A DNA stretch of 64,000 nt from Lepas anatifera (taxonomy: Eukaryota > Arthropoda > Thecostraca > Lepadidae), in assembly GCA_034440635.1 (NCBI GenBank), contig JAOTON010000971.1, positions 620,001-684,000 of the forward strand, written 5' to 3'. Positions 60,060 to 64,000 of the stretch are shown here, piece after piece (the first letter of the stretch is position 1; the number at the start of each line of letters is the position of its first letter). The translations under genes and the position numbers were made by a program. The notes under the pieces were generated by a model that did no database searches, was not told the DNA's origin, and worked only from the letters and a program-made list of their open reading frames with translations.

Positions 60060-60905
60060 GGGTACAACGGTCTGGACAGAGGGCCGCTGGTTTGGGTACA
60101 GTGGTCAAGTCAAGAGGATCACAGGTGTGGGTACAGCGGTCTGGACAGACAGAGGGTCATTGGTGAGGGTACATCGGTCTGGACAGAGGGTCATTGGTGT
60201 AGGTGCAGCGGTCTGGACAGAGGATCATTGGTGTGGGTACAGCGGTCTGGACAGACAGAGGGTCATTGGTGTAGGTGCAGCGGTCTGGACAGAGGATCAT
60301 TGGTGTGGGTACAGCGGTCTGGACAGAGGGTCATTGGTGTGGGTACAGCGGTCTGGACAAAGGGTCATTGGTGTGGGTGCAGCGGTCTGGACAGAGGGTC
60401 ATTGGTGTGGGTACAGCGGTCTGGACAGACAGGGGATCATCGGTGTGGGTGCAGCGGTCTGGACAGAGGGTCATTGGTGTGGGTGCAGCGGTCTGGACAG
60501 ACAGAGGGTCATTGGTGTGGGTACAGCGGTCTGGACAGAGGGTCATTGGTGTGGGTGCAGCGGTCTGGGGAGACAGAGGGTCATTGGTGTGGGTCCAGCG
60601 GTCTGGACAGAGGTTCATTGGTGTGTGTACAGCTGTCTGGACAGACTGGGGATCATTGGTGTGGGTGCAGCGGTCTGGACAGAGGATCATTAGTGTGGGT
60701 ACAGCGGTCTGGACAGAGGATCATTGGTGTAGGTACAGCGGTCTGAACAGACAGAGGGTCATTGGTGTGAGTCCAGCGGTCTGGACAGAGGTTCATTGGT
60801 GTGTGTACAGCGGTCTGGACAGACAGGGGATCATTGGTGTGGGTACAACGGTCTGGACAGACAGAGGGTCATTGGTGTGGGTGCAGCGGTCTGGACAGAG
60901 GGTTA
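60060..60905. repeat. 34-bp minisatellite, open in all three plus-strand frames
   Basis: About 25 copies of GGTCATTGGTGTGGGTACAG, then CGGTCTGGACAGAG, with some 38-bp units carrying an extra GACA. It begins about 55 bp after the end of the 59003-60005 element. Because 34 is not a multiple of three, each frame passes through all three registers of the unit. Confidence 0.94.
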
Positions 60906-61603
60906 AGGGTGAGGACAGAGCGGCCTGGACGCCGGAGAGGGTGTTGGTACAGTGGTGCAGCGCCACTGGGGCGAGCCTTGGTTCCGGTCCGGCAGGCTGA
61001 GCGGACGTCCGGCGCCGACGGCGGCCCGGTCCCAGCCGCCGATGCCGCCGATCAGCGCCGGAAATTACCCCCGCGACCTCACGCAGCCAGGGTGGCGCTG
61101 CCGGCACGCGAGCTGCAGCCGCCGACAGAGACGGCGTTACTTGACAAGGAAGACGGTCAACACTGCAGAGCCCTGAACCCTCAGCTTTGTGCTGCTCTTA
61201 GGTGACTGCACGGAGGAGCCAATCATAGCAGCGAGGCCAAACAATAAACAGCGACATTTAAAGATGAGCAACTAGTACCAATAAAAACTGAGTCATGACC
61301 CCGAAATGTAAAAGTCGGCCCCCGGGTATGAGCACACTGAATTTAACCGGAAATCGTAATGAACCACTCTCCGAGCAATCCACATGCAGATACTAACTTG
61401 GGACAAGTTAGTATAGTCAACCACTGTTATACAATTGGGACAAGTTGTTGGGAGCTTCTAGACAGCTTGATGGCCGTCCCTCGTGCCAATTCCACCACGG
61501 GCCAGATAAAACACATTTCATTCCACCTCCGTGTTAAGTCCAGGGCATCAGCACGTCCATATTGTTTTATAATTGTACATGCAATCTCCAGTTTAAGAAC
61601 AGA
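60906..61603. other. No gene recognised; CpG-rich start
   Basis: 60950-61140 is CpG-rich (GGCGCCGACGGCGGCCCGG) and follows directly on the 34-bp minisatellite. No domain seen. Confidence 0.45.
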
Positions 61604-62632
61604 TTAACCCCCGCAGCATTGGAAGTCTGATCCACCTTCGCCCCAGTGGGGGTTAAACAAATCCCTTTATCTGCGGCTTTTATTTGCGATAAAGAAAAAA
61701 CACGAACTGTGGTAAATAGCCCATAAAATTATGAGGAATTTACATTGGTCACTTATTAATAAATGGCTCATAAATATTAAATATTGAAGTAATGGCAGGG
61801 CAAAGGAGACAGGTCGGATGATATTTTTGGGCTCTAACCTTTCACTGGGTTGAGTTGTGGTTAATTTATAGGCATCATTCCATTCCTCTCGTTACTGCGA
61901 ATCGAATGAGGTATGAAATGGCCATACTAGGGCAAAATGTAAAAAAATATATGAGGATACCTACTAGGTAGAATATAAAACATTACCTGCCCAAATGTCA
62001 GGTCAAGGTGACCATCTAACCGAGCATAGTCAATATGTATATCAATCGACTCGCAATGACAATCAAAATGCTGCGTCATCAAATCAAAAGCTCTATCACC
62101 CCAACTCCTGTAAAGTTATTGACCCAGTTCTGAAAACATGCTTAAGTAGTCACAGATGACCTCAGAGGTTACAGGCCCAAACTTGCAACAGGACCCTGGA
62201 GAGTGATTTAAGATACTGCGATTTTGATATAACGAAGGTATTCTAAGCCGTATCTACAGAAATAAAGCCATTTTCTCGCTAATGCCCGTTTTCCCCATGC
62301 ATTTCCATTTGAGAGGTGTATGAACCGCACCTGAACCTAGGTCGTCGATACAATAATCTCGTTAAACAGCTTGTGTTACTCGGTCGGCCTGTTCTCTGCT
62401 ATCAATATCGGATCAATAGATTAAACCCGTTGTCACTGGCGCTTCATGAAACACTTTTGGAGGTGAGGCCACTCGACCTGACTTGAGATGACCAATTTTT
62501 TTGGAAGCTTTTACAATCCATTGGGGATAAGCCGCGCCACGTACCGTGGCGCTTGGAGCCGCCGTTTTTATAAAACCATCAGAAAAACCAAAGGGGAGGC
62601 ATTCAAACAGCCTCCACTGGGGCAAGGAATGT
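61604..62632 (-). mobile_element. TTAA-type element in reverse orientation
   Basis: It contains the family box in reverse (TCCTCTCGTTACTGCGAATC, about 61885) and the perfect stem GCGCCACG-TAC-CGTGGCGC (62534-62552), followed by GCCGCCGTTTTTATAAAACC. The hairpin GGGGAGGC..AACAGCCTCC follows near the right end. Both boundaries are approximate. The left TTAA at 61604 is a best guess. Confidence 0.65.
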
Positions 62633-63887
62633 ATGGAATTACCTTGCTTCGCTTTGAGATAATAAGCAACCCCGAGTTTAAAAAATATATGTTTTTCAGC
62701 TACCGGAAAGAAAACGAGGGTGCGTTCTTCTCAGTACAGTTCTCCTTTGTCAGCCGACCCAATATTCGACAGGCTGGGCTGCATTCGCCTTTACGATCCG
62801 TTTGACGGAACATAACTTTGGACACGTTCCAATTTCGCTACAGCCTCCGCACCCACTCAGAGCGCCATTCAGTCCCGTTGAGCTGGGGATAGAGTGAGCT
62901 CCGCCAACTACTCAGCAGTTGGCCAGAACTCATCAGTCTCCCTCCAAACAACAGCCGCGGAGTGGCGCGCTGAAACTCAGTCCTCCAGCCTCGCCTCGTA
63001 TCTGCCAACGCGGCGCTTCGGCGGCCCGGCGACGCACAAAATTTAATGAGGTCATTTACGACGGAATATGCATATTAACTCGCTTAAACAGCGAACCAAA
63101 ACAATGCACGGCAAAGTGCGGGCCAGATATAGCAAACACGGCAAATAATACTATCAAGGGCAATCCAGTAGAGCATCCACGCCGTTCGGGCCACCCAGAC
63201 CCGAACACAGCGTTTCCAAGCCATTAGGCGCTGCCAACGCCATAAGATGGGTTCAATGACACCAAGACCTAGAGCCGGGCATCCGGCAACCAATCTCCCT
63301 CGGGAACGAGTGAGACCGTAGCGCTTCAGCGCAGCGCGCTCGGCCGTGGCAATTTATCCGTAGCAGCTAGTATTAAGCTCCAGTAACTCTCACCAGATGC
63401 AGGTCCAAAATAGAACGGGCAGATAATTTATAATTCAGATTGCTGGCAACGAAAAACCTGCGAAAGTAGTGCCTTAATATATATGTTTGGGATGCGTGTA
63501 GTCTTCCTCCGCCCGCCGAACATGTTATATGTGAATGGCATTTAAAGTGTTGATCCTTAGAATACGGCTTTAAAGATGGATTGGTAGTACCAAAATAGCA
63601 AACTATTGGAGCCCGTAGAATTCTGAAACGCAATAATCGTAAGTACACCATTTCGCTGAGGTTCCCCGTGAAATACAAGTTCACTCCGCACGAGTCGAAA
63701 ATTTCGATGCATTTCAATCCTTGACGCTATTTCAACGGAAATTGAAGTCTTAAACATGCATACCAACATAACAGGTGTCCAACAAGTTTATTGCAAATGA
63801 CGCACGCGTTAATCTCTTCACATCGTCTGAAATAGGCGATTTCGCGTGGAAAGCCAAACCCAGATTTCATTACTTTTGTCATCTCAA
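62633..63887. other. No gene recognised
   Basis: 62930-63040 and 63300-63350 are moderately CpG-rich. The rest has no feature. Confidence 0.5.
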
Positions 63888-64000
63888 CACCCGCACTGGA
63901 GGGGGTCTGGCACTAACGCGCACTGGAGGGGGGCCTGTTAGGCCCCTAAGATCCCGGAAACTAAGAGGGTTAGAAAACGCCACTTGGTAGGTGGGTGAGG
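63888..64000. mobile_element. Start of another TTAA-type element, cut by the window edge
   Basis: TCAACACCCGCACTGGAGGG is followed by a second CGCGCACTGGAGGGG and the hairpin GGGGGCCTGTTAGGCCCC. The doubled terminal motif resembles the doubled end of the 6923 and 19374 copies. Confidence 0.5.

Noticed and set aside
59995..61000. Three overlapping frames of more than 230 codons with a 34-residue repeat
   Set aside because: By-product of the 34-bp minisatellite.

Overview
The window is animal nuclear DNA. It has split genes with GT-AG introns and long introns, is rich in repeats, and carries three exons of an ADAR-type adenosine deaminase, a gene family found only in animals. The ADAR protein resembles both vertebrate ADAR2 and fly Adar. 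An invertebrate, perhaps an arthropod such as a crustacean, is my best guess, but nothing here fixes the phylum.

Host genes all read leftwards (minus strand). From right to left they are: a long Gln/Pro/Ser-rich exon (36497-34404), an acidic Ser/Asp repeat exon (about 33464-32686), then ADAR exons encoding the first half of dsRBD1 (28282-28131), the rest of dsRBD1 plus a linker (11088-10871), and the first half of dsRBD2 (5327-5141). The rest of dsRBD2 and the deaminase domain were not found and should lie beyond the left edge. The acidic exon ends in the phase that the first dsRBD exon needs, so the Gln-rich and acidic exons may be an unusual ADAR N-terminus. They could equally be a separate gene upstream.

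The large ADAR introns are full of mobile DNA. At 12360-16667 sits a 4.3-kb DNA transposon with matching ends, a perfect 8-bp target duplication (CTCCTCAT) and a degraded transposase-like gene on the plus strand. Two roughly 1-kb copies of another element (6923-7939 and 19374-20391) lie in opposite orientation on either side of ADAR exon 10871-11088, so the ADAR pre-mRNA could fold into long dsRNA, which is ADAR's own substrate.

That second element belongs to a family with about ten recognisable copies in the window (6.9, 17, 18.3, 19.4, 30.1, 37.1, 38.2, 41.7, 49.6, 59.0, 61.6 and 63.9 kb). Better-preserved members start and end in TTAA, carry G/C-rich hairpins at their ends whose bases differ between copies while pairing is kept, and are packed with AGGTCA/TGACCT hexamers.

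The right part (39-64 kb) has no gene I can recognise. It holds small MITEs, a LINE relic and two large minisatellites (23-bp unit at 56.9-57.8 kb, 34-bp unit at 60.1-60.9 kb). A 33-bp minisatellite (5.36-6.87 kb) abuts an ADAR exon. Long reading frames across the minisatellites are by-products of the repeats. Single-base frame breaks occur in the host exons and in the transposon gene, at least two of them at runs of G, which suggests uncorrected long-read errors as well as true decay.
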